The notes beneath the pieces are model-generated. The model was not told the DNA's origin, did not search any database, and was given only the letters and a program-made list of their open reading frames with translations. DNA of 8,839 bases from positions 1 to 8,839 of the forward strand of contig JAAOZZ010000244.1 of the NCBI GenBank assembly GCA_012274175.1, read 5' to 3'. This DNA is from Betaproteobacteria bacterium. GTDB taxonomy: Bacteria; Pseudomonadota; Gammaproteobacteria; Burkholderiales; Usitatibacteraceae. A program made the position numbers and the translations under genes. Every line of letters starts with the position of its first letter. The stretch's first letter is position 1. Shown one piece after another: positions 1 through 8,839 of this stretch.

Positions 1-196
1 CGACCAGGACGCGGCGCGCGGACGGATCGAGGGAGCCCGCGGCATGGCGCCAGTAGGCCTCGATGCCGCCCAGGGTGCGGTTGGGGTAACCCACGGAGCG
101 CACCGGGTGCGCTCCGCGCAGCGCCTGGACGAACGGCTCGCGCAGCTCGGCCGCGCCGTCGAAGCCCGGCAGGAACACGATGTCCGCCGGCGTCAT
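1..196 (-). CDS. Alpha/beta-hydrolase-like protein, N-terminal 65 residues (partial)
   Basis: The gene starts at ATG 194-196 and runs off the left edge, so only the first 65 residues are visible. They begin MTPADIVFLPGFDGAAELRE, followed by a VRSVGYPNRTLGGIEAYW stretch and a hydrophobic RRVLV strand at the edge. An LPGxDG motif after a first beta strand, then a second strand ending in a YP pair, is the usual start of small alpha/beta-fold hydrolases in proteobacteria; the nucleophile elbow (often AESFSG-like) would lie just outside. The substrate cannot be told. The ATG overlaps the rlmH stop by four bases (ATGA), so translation is probably coupled and the gene belongs to the leuS-rlmH transcript. 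In many betaproteobacteria I would expect maf after rlmH, but this N-terminus has no Maf-like ASxSPRR motif. Family assignment is moderate because the catalytic residues are not visible. Confidence 0.7.
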   Translation of the reverse strand, partial: MTPADIVFLPGFDGAAELREPFVQALRGAHPVRSVGYPNRTLGGIEAYWRHAAGSLDPSARRVLV

Positions 197-663
197 TCGC
201 GGTGGTAGGGATGTCCCGCGAGGATGGACCACGCGCGATAGAGCTGCTCGGCGAGCACCACGCGCACGAGACCGTGGGGCAGGGTGAGCGCCGAGAGGGA
301 GACGAGCTTGTCGGCGCGTTCCTTCACCTGGGGCGAGAGCCCGTCGGCGCCGCCGATCGCGAACGCGGGATGGCCCCCGTCGCGCATCCACCCGGAGAGC
401 ATCACCGCGAGGCCCTGGGTGGAGACGGTGCGTCCCTTCTCGTCCAGGGCGAGGAGCGTGGCCCCCGGGGGCAGCGCGGCCAGGAGGCGCTCGCCTTCGA
501 GCTCCAGGGCGCGCTCGGTCGCGCGCCCCGGACCACGGTCCTCGGGCTTCAATTCCACCAGCTCCAAGCGCAGCTCCGGGGGCATGCGCCGCGCGTACTC
601 TTGGAAGCCGTCCCGGATCCATGCCGGCATGCGGTGGCCGACCGACAGGATCGTGACGCGCAA
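193..663 (-). CDS. rlmH: 23S rRNA (pseudouridine1915-N3)-methyltransferase RlmH
   Basis: RlmH is a SPOUT-class methyltransferase that uses S-adenosylmethionine to methylate N3 of pseudouridine 1915 in helix 69 of 23S rRNA, acting late on assembled 70S ribosomes. The 156-residue product is nearly the same length as the E. coli protein (155). Visible hallmarks are the N-terminal ILSVGHRMPAWI, the FAIGGADGL cofactor loop (residues 101-109), LSALTLPHGLVRVVLAEQLYRAWSI (123-147) and the invariant C-terminal HPYHRE. The start codon is TTG at 661-663. It is preferred because rsfS ends in the same frame six bases upstream and the N-terminus aligns from here; the only other in-frame codon resembling a start is a rare ATT at 667-669. 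No convincing Shine-Dalgarno sequence precedes it, so re-initiation after rsfS is likely. It follows rsfS, as in many proteobacteria, and its stop overlaps the next start (ATGA). Confidence 0.97.
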   Translation of the reverse strand: MRVTILSVGHRMPAWIRDGFQEYARRMPPELRLELVELKPEDRGPGRATERALELEGERLLAALPPGATLLALDEKGRTVSTQGLAVMLSGWMRDGGHPAFAIGGADGLSPQVKERADKLVSLSALTLPHGLVRVVLAEQLYRAWSILAGHPYHRE

Positions 664-669
664 CGCAAT

Positions 670-1086
670 CTAGCCGGCGCGGGGCTTGCGCGCCCGGGAC
701 GGCTTCTTCTTCGGCACCTTCACCGGGGCGCTCGAGTTCACCACCGAGTCGAACTTGCCCTCGCCCCAGAGCTCCTCGAGGCTGTAGTACTCGCGCACCG
801 CGGGCTGCATCACGTGGGCGACGACGTCGCCCGCGTCCACGAGGATCCATTCGCCGCTTTCCTCGCCTTCGGTGCCGACGATGGCCGACCCGGATTCCCG
901 CAGGCGATCGCGCACGTGCCGGGCGAGGGCCTTGGTCTGGCGCGCCGAGTCGGCGCTCGCGACGATGATCCAGTCGAAGATCGAGGTCACCTTGCGCACG
1001 TCGATCGCCTGGATGTCGTGCGCCTTGATGTCCTCGAGGGCCGCGATCACCAGCTTCTTCTTGGCGAGTGTCGTGGGCTTCTTCAT
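670..1086 (-). CDS. rsfS: Ribosomal silencing factor RsfS
   Basis: RsfS (YbeB/Iojap family) binds ribosomal protein uL14 on the large subunit and blocks joining of the subunits, damping translation in stationary phase or starvation. The 138-residue product carries the family core: DIQAIDVRKVTSIFDWIIVASADSARQ (residues 24-50), an EGEESGEWILVDAGDVVAHVM block (73-93), and REYYSLEELWG (98-108). E. coli RsfS is about 105 residues. The excess here is a roughly 30-residue C-terminal tail rich in Lys, Arg and Pro (KVPKKKPSRARKPRAG), probably disordered and possibly RNA-contacting (inference). The start is ATG 1084-1086, overlapping the nadD stop by four bases (ATGA). The frame stays open further upstream, but that extension only covers nadD in another frame and has no family resemblance. 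The stop is TAG, and rlmH begins six bases later in the same frame. Confidence 0.97.
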   Translation of the reverse strand: MKKPTTLAKKKLVIAALEDIKAHDIQAIDVRKVTSIFDWIIVASADSARQTKALARHVRDRLRESGSAIVGTEGEESGEWILVDAGDVVAHVMQPAVREYYSLEELWGEGKFDSVVNSSAPVKVPKKKPSRARKPRAG

Positions 1087-1796
1087 CCGGCGGCGCCGGG
1101 GAGGGCGTCCCGGGGCGCGTCCTTCGCGGTGTAGAGTTGGCGCGAGCGGATGTATTCCACCACCGGCTCGGGCGTGAGGTAGCGGATGGACGAGCCCTCG
1201 CCGGCGAGCGCCCGGAGGGTGGTCGAGGAAATGGCGAGCGGCGTCATCGCGAAGGTCATCACCTTGCCCGCCGGGGCCGAGAGCATCTCGCGCAGGTTGA
1301 GGGTGATGCGCGGCCACGCCTCCCGCGGGAACGCCCCGGGTCCTTTCGTGGCCCATTGCGCGTCGTCGCCGCGGATCGCCACGGCGAAATGGGCGAGGTC
1401 GAAGAGCTCGGTCCAGCGGTGCCACGTGTCGATGTGCGCGAAGGCATCGCTGCCCACGAGGAAGACCAGCGTTGCATCGGGGCCGCGCTCGGCGCGAATC
1501 TCGGCCAGGGTGTCATAGGTGAAAGTCCGCCCCTCGCGCTTGAGCTCCCGGTCGTCCACGTCGAAGCGCGCGTCCCGGGCGGTGGCAAGCTTCAACATCG
1601 TGAGGCGCTCCTCGCTCGAGGCGTGGGCGGTCCTCCCGCGGTGATAGGGCAGGCCCGCGGGCAGGAAGATCGTGCGCTCGAGCCGGAACGCTTCCGAGAG
1701 CTCGGTCGCGAGCCGCAGGTGGCCGAAGTGGACCGGGTCGAACGTGCCGCCGAACAGGCCGATCGCCGGTGCGCTCGAGGAACGGGCAGGAATCAA
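1083..1796 (-). CDS. nadD: Nicotinate-nucleotide adenylyltransferase NadD
   Basis: NadD transfers AMP from ATP to nicotinate mononucleotide, giving nicotinate adenine dinucleotide, the step before NAD synthetase in both de novo and salvage NAD synthesis. The 237-residue product has the nucleotidyltransferase signature GGTFDPVHFGH (residues 16-26, with the HxGH catalytic histidines at 23 and 26), FLPAGLPYHR (44-53), VFLVGSDAFAHIDTWHRW (111-128) and the C-terminal ISSTTLR phosphate-binding motif (189-195). E. coli NadD is 213 residues; the extra length is mostly a short N-terminal lead and a C-terminal tail after RSRQLYT. The start is TTG 1794-1796, the only usual start between the upstream in-frame proA stop and the conserved motif. 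The gap to proA is nine bases with no good Shine-Dalgarno, so coupling is likely. The stop overlaps rsfS (ATGA). Confidence 0.97.
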   Translation of the reverse strand: MIPARSSSAPAIGLFGGTFDPVHFGHLRLATELSEAFRLERTIFLPAGLPYHRGRTAHASSEERLTMLKLATARDARFDVDDRELKREGRTFTYDTLAEIRAERGPDATLVFLVGSDAFAHIDTWHRWTELFDLAHFAVAIRGDDAQWATKGPGAFPREAWPRITLNLREMLSAPAGKVMTFAMTPLAISSTTLRALAGEGSSIRYLTPEPVVEYIRSRQLYTAKDAPRDALPGAAG

Positions 1797-1805
1797 GCGG
1801 ACCGC

Positions 1806-3101
1806 TCAGTCGCGCACTTGCCCGTCGCCCAACACGATCCACTTGAGCGAGGTGAGGCCTTCGAGGCCGACGGGGCCGCGCGCGTGCAGCTTGTTGGTGG
1901 AGATGCCGATCTCCGCGCCCAGGCCATACTCGTAGCCGTCGGCGAAGCGCGTCGAGGCGTTCACCATCACGGAGCTCGAGTCCACTTCCCGCAGGAAGCG
2001 CTGCGCGTGGCTCCAGTCCTCGGTCACGATCGCGTCGGTGTGCTGAGAGCCGTAGCGCGCGATGTGGTCCATCGCCTCGTCCAGGCCCGCCACCACGCGC
2101 ACCGAGGCGACCGGGGCGAGCCACTCGGTGCGGAAATCCTCCTCGGTCGCGTCCGCCAGCCCGGTGACACCCGCCTTCTCGAGGATCGACCTCGATTCGG
2201 CGCAGCAGCGCATCTGGACCTGCTTCTTCGCGTAGATGCGGCCGATCTTCGGCAGCAGTTTCGGCGCGACCGCGCGGGCGACGAGCAGCGTCTCCATGGT
2301 GTTGCACGTGCCGTAGCGCTGCGTCTTCGCGTTGTCGGCGATCGCCACGGCCTTGGCGGGGTCGGCGCGCTCGTCGATGTACACATGGCACACGCCGTCC
2401 AGGTGCTTGATCACCGGCACGCGCGCCTCCCTCGACACGCGCTCGATGAGGCCCTTGCCGCCGCGGGGCACGATCGCGTCCACGTGGCGCTCCATGGCGA
2501 TGAGCTCCCCCACCGCGGCGCGGTCGGGCGTGGCCACGAGCTGGATCGCCGCCTCGGGCAGCCCCGCCTCCTTCAGCCCCAGCGCGAGGCACGCGGCGAT
2601 CGCCTGGTTGGAGACGATGGACTCGCTCCCGCCGCGCAGGATGCAGGCGTTGCCGGACTTCAGGCACAGCCCGCCCGCATCGGCGGTCACGTTGGGGCGC
2701 GACTCGTAGATGATGCCGATCACGCCCAGGGGCACGCGCATGTGGCCTACCTGGATTCCCGAGGGACGGAAGGCGAGGCCGGTGACCGCGCCCACGGGAT
2801 CGGGAAGCTTCGCCACCTCGCGCAGCCCTTCGGCCATGGCCTCGATCGCCTTCGCGGTGAGTGCCAGGCGATCGATGAACGCGTCGTCATGGCCGTCGGC
2901 GCGCGCGGCCTTCACGTCCTGGGCGTTGGCGGCGAGGAGGGTGCGCTCGCGGGCGACGAGCGCCTGGGCGGCGGCCTCGAGGGCGCGGTTCTTCGCGGCC
3001 GTGGGAGCGCGGGCGAGCACGCGGCTCGCCGCGCGGGCGGACTCGCCCATGGCGAGCATCAGGGCGTGCAGGTCGGCGGAAGCGGTGAGGTCGTTGGGCA
3101 T
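1806..3101 (-). CDS. proA: Glutamate-5-semialdehyde dehydrogenase (gamma-glutamyl phosphate reductase) ProA
   Basis: ProA reduces gamma-glutamyl phosphate to glutamate 5-semialdehyde with NADPH, the second step of proline synthesis after glutamate 5-kinase (ProB). The 431-residue product is of normal family length (E. coli 417). Clear signatures are [21 protein letters not shown] (residues 123-143), the [13 protein letters not shown] block (148-160), [11 protein letters not shown] (210-220), the catalytic cysteine Cys266 within [11 protein letters not shown] (263-273), and the C-terminal [20 protein letters not shown] (409-428). The start is ATG 3099-3101, 19 bases after holA, with only a weak ribosome binding site. 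No proB is visible here. ProA is absent from this position in the E. coli leuS-rlmH cluster, so it is an insertion relative to that layout, apparently sharing the transcript. The stop lies in the same frame as the nadD start that follows. Confidence 0.98.
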   Translation of the reverse strand: MPNDLTASADLHALMLAMGESARAASRVLARAPTAAKNRALEAAAQALVARERTLLAANAQDVKAARADGHDDAFIDRLALTAKAIEAMAEGLREVAKLPDPVGAVTGLAFRPSGIQVGHMRVPLGVIGIIYESRPNVTADAGGLCLKSGNACILRGGSESIVSNQAIAACLALGLKEAGLPEAAIQLVATPDRAAVGELIAMERHVDAIVPRGGKGLIERVSREARVPVIKHLDGVCHVYIDERADPAKAVAIADNAKTQRYGTCNTMETLLVARAVAPKLLPKIGRIYAKKQVQMRCCAESRSILEKAGVTGLADATEEDFRTEWLAPVASVRVVAGLDEAMDHIARYGSQHTDAIVTEDWSHAQRFLREVDSSSVMVNASTRFADGYEYGLGAEIGISTNKLHARGPVGLEGLTSLKWIVLGDGQVRD

Positions 3102-3120
3102 CTTGGGTTCTTGCGGCGTC

Positions 3121-4122
3121 TCAGGCGGCGATGTCGGCGAGCACCGGCCTCGCGGCCAGCCCGAGCGCCAGCTCGACCATGTTGTCCCAGGGTTCGCCCG
3201 TCTCGACGCCTTTAATCATGCGGTCGATCCGGTGGGCCCGCAAGAGCTCCCGGTGGAACGACCGGGCGTCGTGGCGGCGGGCGGTGCGCGCGAGGGCTTC
3301 CACGCGGTCGGGCGGCAGGAAGCGGCGTGGGCGCTCGCCGGCCGCCACCGCCATCATGAGCCGCAGCTCCTCGGCGAGCGTCCACAGGAGCAGCGGCAGC
3401 GGCTCGCCTTCGGCCTTCAGGGAGCGCACCGCGCGCACGATGCGCGGCAAATCCTCGCCGTGGATCGCCTCGAGGAGCGACTCGCGCTCGAAGCGCGAGA
3501 CGTCGGTCACCGCTTCCCGGATCGAGGCGAGGGTCACCTCGCCCGCGGGCAGCAGCAGCGCGAGCTTCTCCACTTCCTGCCGGGCCGCGAGGAGGTTGCC
3601 TTCCACGCGCTCGGCGAGCCATTCCAAGGTTTCCACCGACGCCTTCTGGCCCTGCCGCGCGAGGCGCTCGGCGAGCCAGTCGGGCAGCTCCTCGCGGGTC
3701 ACGAGCCGAGCCTCCACCATCACGCCGGCGTTGCCGAGGGATTCGAACCATTTCGACTTCTGCTGCTGCCAGTCGAGCTCGGGCAGCACCACCAGCGTCA
3801 CCGCGTCCTCGGGCAGCTTCGCGCACCACGCCTCGATGGCGCGCGCGCCCTCGGTCCCGGGCTTGCCCGTGGGCACGCGCAGCTCCACGAGCCGCTTCGA
3901 GGCGAAGAGCGACAGGTTGGAGGCGCTCGTCGCAAGCCGGCTCCAGTCCACGCCCGGCTCGGCGAAGAACACCTCGCGTTCCGTGCAGCCGTCCCGGCGC
4001 GCCGCCTCGCGGATGCGATCGGCGGCCTCCAGGGCGACGAGCGCCTCGGCGCCGTGCACCGCGTAGAGGCGCGCGAGCCCCTTCTTCAGGTGCCCTTCGA
4101 GCTGCCGGGTCGTGATCTTCAC
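3121..4122 (-). CDS. holA: DNA polymerase III subunit delta HolA
   Basis: HolA is the delta subunit of the clamp loader, which opens the beta sliding clamp and helps load it on primed DNA at the replication fork. The 333-residue product (E. coli 343) shows the family pattern: [25 protein letters not shown] (residues 18-42) in the ATPase-like first domain, which lacks a working Walker A as expected for delta; [20 protein letters not shown] (110-129); [17 protein letters not shown] (174-190) in the second domain; and a C-terminal collar helix region ending [20 protein letters not shown] (304-323). The start is GTG 4120-4122, lying directly against the lptE TAG stop with no intervening base. An AGGGG Shine-Dalgarno at 4129-4133 sits six bases upstream, inside the end of lptE, and supports this start. 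Confidence 0.95.
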   Translation of the reverse strand: MKITTRQLEGHLKKGLARLYAVHGAEALVALEAADRIREAARRDGCTEREVFFAEPGVDWSRLATSASNLSLFASKRLVELRVPTGKPGTEGARAIEAWCAKLPEDAVTLVVLPELDWQQQKSKWFESLGNAGVMVEARLVTREELPDWLAERLARQGQKASVETLEWLAERVEGNLLAARQEVEKLALLLPAGEVTLASIREAVTDVSRFERESLLEAIHGEDLPRIVRAVRSLKAEGEPLPLLLWTLAEELRLMMAVAAGERPRRFLPPDRVEALARTARRHDARSFHRELLRAHRIDRMIKGVETGEPWDNMVELALGLAARPVLADIAA

Positions 4123-7288
<3,166 letters not shown>

Positions 7289-7307
7289 GGCGCGCGGGGA
7301 CAAACCC

Positions 7308-7336
7308 TTGATTTGCCGCGCAGTCTGGGGCATTTT
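7308..7336 (+). promoter_or_regulatory. Weak candidate promoter for the FecR-SPOR gene
   Basis: TTGATT (7308-7313) and CATTTT (7331-7336) are 17 bases apart. The first matches four of six -35 positions and the second only three of six -10 positions. It would run back-to-back with the leuS promoter. A TACAAC at 7370-7375 is another possible -10 but has no partner at the right spacing. Either could be chance. Confidence 0.25.
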
Positions 7337-7382
7337 GCCCACGGGGCATCCGGCCTTGGGGTTGCCGCGTACAACGGGCATC
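7327..7382. repeat. GGGCAT repeats in the divergent intergenic region
   Basis: GGGCAT occurs at 7328, 7344 and 7376, that is, at spacings of 16 and 32 bases. TGCCC at 7336-7340 can pair with either of the first two copies (loops TTT or ACG), giving two mutually exclusive five-base-pair hairpins. TTGCCGCG is also repeated at 7313 and 7362. The set could be an operator for the divergent genes, but the units are short and no known regulator site is recognised. Confidence 0.3.
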
Positions 7383-7392
7383 ATCGAAATTC

Positions 7393-7400
7393 GGGAGGAA
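7393..7400 (+). promoter_or_regulatory. Ribosome binding site of the FecR-SPOR gene
   Basis: GGGAGGAA at 7393-7400 is a strong Shine-Dalgarno sequence with GGAGG seven bases before ATG 7406-7408. It fixes the start of the downstream gene and rules out the longer open frame that reaches back to 7253. It is far stronger than any site in the leuS cluster. Confidence 0.85.
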
Positions 7401-7405
7401 CGGCG

Positions 7406-8272
7406 ATGAGGCGACTTGTTCTGGGATGCGCGCTGCTCGCGGCGCTGGCTTCGGGCATCGCGTTCGGGCAGCCCGCGACTGTCGAGGCGGTGCAGTATCC
7501 GGCGTGGCTCGAGCGCGGCGGGAATTCCGTGCCCCTCGCCCCGGGCATCGCGCTGCAGGCGAAGGACCGGCTGCGCACGGGTGCGAACGCGCGCGTGCTG
7601 CTCAAGCTGGGCGAGGGCAGCGCGGTCAAGCTGGGCGAGCACGCGCAGTTCGTGGTGGAGAAAGTGGAGCGCCGCGGGATCTTCCGCGCTGCGCTGAATG
7701 TGATCGCGGGCGCCTTCCGCTTCACCACCGCGGCGATCGCGCGCCACCAGGGCCGCGACATCAACATTCGGGTGAACAACGTGACGGCGGGAATCCGCGG
7801 CACGGACCTGTGGGGAAAATCCACCGACGCGCGCGACCTGGTGTGCCTGCTGGAAGGCAAGATCAGCGTGGGCTCGGAGGGCAATCCGACGGTGACCCTG
7901 GACCACCGCCTCGACTTCTACCAGAAGCCGCGGGGCGGAGCGCCGGAAGTGGCCAAGGTGGACGAGAAGCAGATCGAGATCTGGTCCAGGGAGACCGAGA
8001 TCGCGCCCGACGGGCCGGCGGGCCGCGTGGGAGGCACGTGGCGCGTGGTGGCGGCGAAGGTCGGGAAACGCGACGAGGCTCTCGCGTTGAACCGCACGCT
8101 GCACGCCAACGGATACCCGTCGCGAGTGGCCATGGAAGGCGAGGGCATGTTCATCGTGCAGGTGACGGGGCTCGCGGGCGAGGCCGAGGCGCGGGCGTTG
8201 ATGGCCAACCTGCGCACGGTGCCGGGCGTGAGGATTCCCCTGGTGAGCCCCATGTCCGAAGCCAAGGGCTGA
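7406..8272 (+). CDS. Secreted FecR-domain and SPOR-domain protein
   Basis: The 288-residue product begins MRRLVLGCALLAALASGIAFG, a Sec signal peptide with likely cleavage near residue 21. Residues about 30-165 match the FecR domain: a PLAPGIALQAKDRLRTGANARVLLKL strand region (43-68), EGSAVKLGEHAQFVVE (70-85), and the diagnostic VNNVTAGIRGTDLWGK (123-138). The last part, from TWRVVAAKVGKRDEALALNRTLHANGYPSRV to about residue 275, fits a SPOR domain, which in known cases binds peptidoglycan stripped of stem peptides. The protein therefore probably sits in the periplasm near septal or remodelled cell wall (inference). There is no transmembrane segment after the signal and no adjacent sigma factor or TonB receptor, so it is not a classical FecR anti-sigma regulator. 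The gene is monocistronic, with a strong ribosome binding site before it and an intrinsic terminator after it. Function is unknown. Confidence 0.88.
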   Translation: MRRLVLGCALLAALASGIAFGQPATVEAVQYPAWLERGGNSVPLAPGIALQAKDRLRTGANARVLLKLGEGSAVKLGEHAQFVVEKVERRGIFRAALNVIAGAFRFTTAAIARHQGRDINIRVNNVTAGIRGTDLWGKSTDARDLVCLLEGKISVGSEGNPTVTLDHRLDFYQKPRGGAPEVAKVDEKQIEIWSRETEIAPDGPAGRVGGTWRVVAAKVGKRDEALALNRTLHANGYPSRVAMEGEGMFIVQVTGLAGEAEARALMANLRTVPGVRIPLVSPMSEAKG

Positions 8273-8275
8273 AGG

Positions 8276-8339
8276 AACTTCCGCCGCGCAAGCGATGTCT
8301 CCTTCATTGTCCCGTCCCGAGCGGACGAGACCGGAAGTT
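8276..8339 (+). other. Structured 3' region, possible 3'-UTR RNA element
   Basis: Between the stop codon and the terminator, AACTTCCG (8276-8283) pairs perfectly with CGGAAGTT (8332-8339). Enclosed directly next to the closing strand is a second stem, GTCCCGTCC (8309-8317) with GGACGAGAC (8323-8331), with one C-A mismatch and a CGAGC loop. A third small hairpin, CGC-GCAA-GCG (8285-8294), has a GNRA tetraloop. Together with the terminator this could be a three-way-junction RNA or a 3'-end-derived small RNA. I recognise no named family, and no promoter is visible for it, so it would come from the mRNA above. Confidence 0.4.
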
Positions 8340-8353
8340 GGGGCAGACAGTTC

Positions 8354-8382
8354 AGGGCGCCACGTCGGCGCCCTCTTTTTTT
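8354..8382 (+). terminator. Intrinsic (Rho-independent) terminator
   Basis: AGGGCGCC (8354-8361) and GGCGCCCT (8367-8374) form a perfect eight-base-pair GC-rich stem around an ACGTC loop, followed after one C by seven T residues (8376-8382). This is a textbook intrinsic terminator for rightward transcription. It closes the FecR-SPOR unit and separates it from the helicase gene. On the opposite strand there is no T tract, so it acts one way only. Confidence 0.95.
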
Positions 8383-8453
8383 GGATATCGGCCCCGGGCG
8401 GCGGAGTCGCCCATGCGAAAATCGCGGTCGCGGAACCCGAATTTCGTCCTGCC

Positions 8454-8839
8454 ATGCGCGACATCCTCTCGAACCTCAATCCCGAGCAGCTGAAGGCGGT
8501 GACCCTGCCGCGGCAATGCGCGCTCATCCTCGCGGGCGCGGGCAGCGGCAAGACCCGCGTGCTCACCACGCGCATCGCCCACCTGATCCAATCAGGGGAG
8601 GTGAGCCCGGCGGGCATCCTCGCGGTCACGTTCACCAACAAGGCGGCGCGCGAGATGCTCACGCGCCTCTCGGCGATGCTGCCCATCAACACGCGCGGCA
8701 TGTGGGTCGGGACCTTCCATGGCCTGTGCAACCGGCTGCTGCGCACCCACCATCGTGACGCGGGGCTGCCGCAGCTCTTCCAGATCCTCGATTCGGGCGA
8801 CCAGCTCTCCCTTGTGAAGCGCCTGGCCAAGGCCCAGGC
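8454..8839 (+). CDS. uvrD: ATP-dependent DNA helicase UvrD, N-terminal part (partial)
   Basis: UvrD (helicase II) is a superfamily 1A 3'-5' helicase used in nucleotide excision repair and mismatch repair. The gene starts at ATG 8454-8456 and runs off the right edge; 128 residues of a protein normally around 700-750 are visible. Seen are the LNPEQLKAV Q-motif region (8-16), Walker A GAGSGKT in ILAGAGSGKTRVLT (28-34 for the motif), motif Ia AVTFTNKAAREM, and the GTFHGLCNRLLR motif Ib region. The stretch SAMLPINTRGMWVGTFHG is typical of betaproteobacterial UvrD; Rep is the main alternative. There is no good Shine-Dalgarno and no clear promoter in the 71 bases after the terminator. No SOS (LexA) box of the CTGT-N8-ACAG type is seen upstream. 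A different-frame ATG at 8413 is not the start. Confidence 0.93.
   Translation, partial: MRDILSNLNPEQLKAVTLPRQCALILAGAGSGKTRVLTTRIAHLIQSGEVSPAGILAVTFTNKAAREMLTRLSAMLPINTRGMWVGTFHGLCNRLLRTHHRDAGLPQLFQILDSGDQLSLVKRLAKAQ

Noticed and set aside
670..1425. A longer 251-codon version of rsfS
   Set aside because: The extra N-terminal part is nadD read in another frame and is Arg/Pro-rich nonsense; family similarity begins at the ATG at 1086.
1068..3215. A 715-codon plus-strand open frame opposite nadD and proA
   Set aside because: Low-complexity Arg/His/Gly-rich translation with no recognisable motif, no ribosome binding site, and fully opposite conserved genes.
7406..7432. Lipobox-like LVLGC at the start of the FecR-SPOR protein
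   Set aside because: The Cys is residue 8, too early for a lipoprotein signal; the hydrophobic stretch continues past it to residue 21.
8413..8453. ATG at 8413 as a possible upstream start of uvrD
   Set aside because: It is in a different frame, and UvrD similarity begins at ATG 8454.
8383..8453. Promoter or LexA operator for uvrD
   Set aside because: No acceptable -35/-10 pair and no CTGT-N8-ACAG site could be found. The GCGA-AAA-TCGC palindrome near 8416 is too short to assign.

Overview
The window is about 8.8 kb of GC-rich DNA. Gene content, order and protein sequences suggest a betaproteobacterium (Burkholderiales/Nitrosomonadales-like). This is an inference from sequence style; there is no rRNA or other taxonomic marker here. 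Coding density is very high. The long open frames antisense to the real genes are what high GC content produces and are not annotated.

Positions 1-7270 hold one compact leftward (minus-strand) gene cluster. In transcription order it is leuS, lptE, holA, proA, nadD, rsfS, rlmH and the start of an alpha/beta-hydrolase-like gene that runs off the left edge. It matches the widespread proteobacterial leuS-lptE-holA-nadD-rsfS-rlmH cluster, with proA placed between holA and nadD. The genes are separated by at most 19 nt, or overlap by 4-8 nt, and four of the seven complete ones use TTG or GTG starts. A clear extended -10 promoter (TGnTATAAT) lies so close to the leuS ATG that the transcript would be nearly leaderless. 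The cluster joins leucyl-tRNA charging, LPS export to the outer membrane, the replicative clamp loader, proline synthesis, NAD synthesis, ribosome silencing and 23S rRNA methylation.

Positions 7271-7405 are a divergent intergenic region with the leuS promoter, a weak rightward promoter candidate, short GGGCAT repeats and a strong ribosome binding site. Rightward from 7406 is a secreted FecR-domain plus SPOR-domain protein. It is followed by a 3' region that can fold into nested stems and ends in a strong intrinsic terminator (8354-8382). From 8454 to the right edge is the N-terminal part of a UvrD-family helicase gene.

I see no CRISPR array, prophage, transposase, toxin-antitoxin pair or obvious new defence system; this is mainly core genome. 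The points most worth a second look are a palindromic repeat read in frame within LeuS, the near-leaderless leuS transcript, the FecR-SPOR domain pairing, and the structured 3' region before the terminator.
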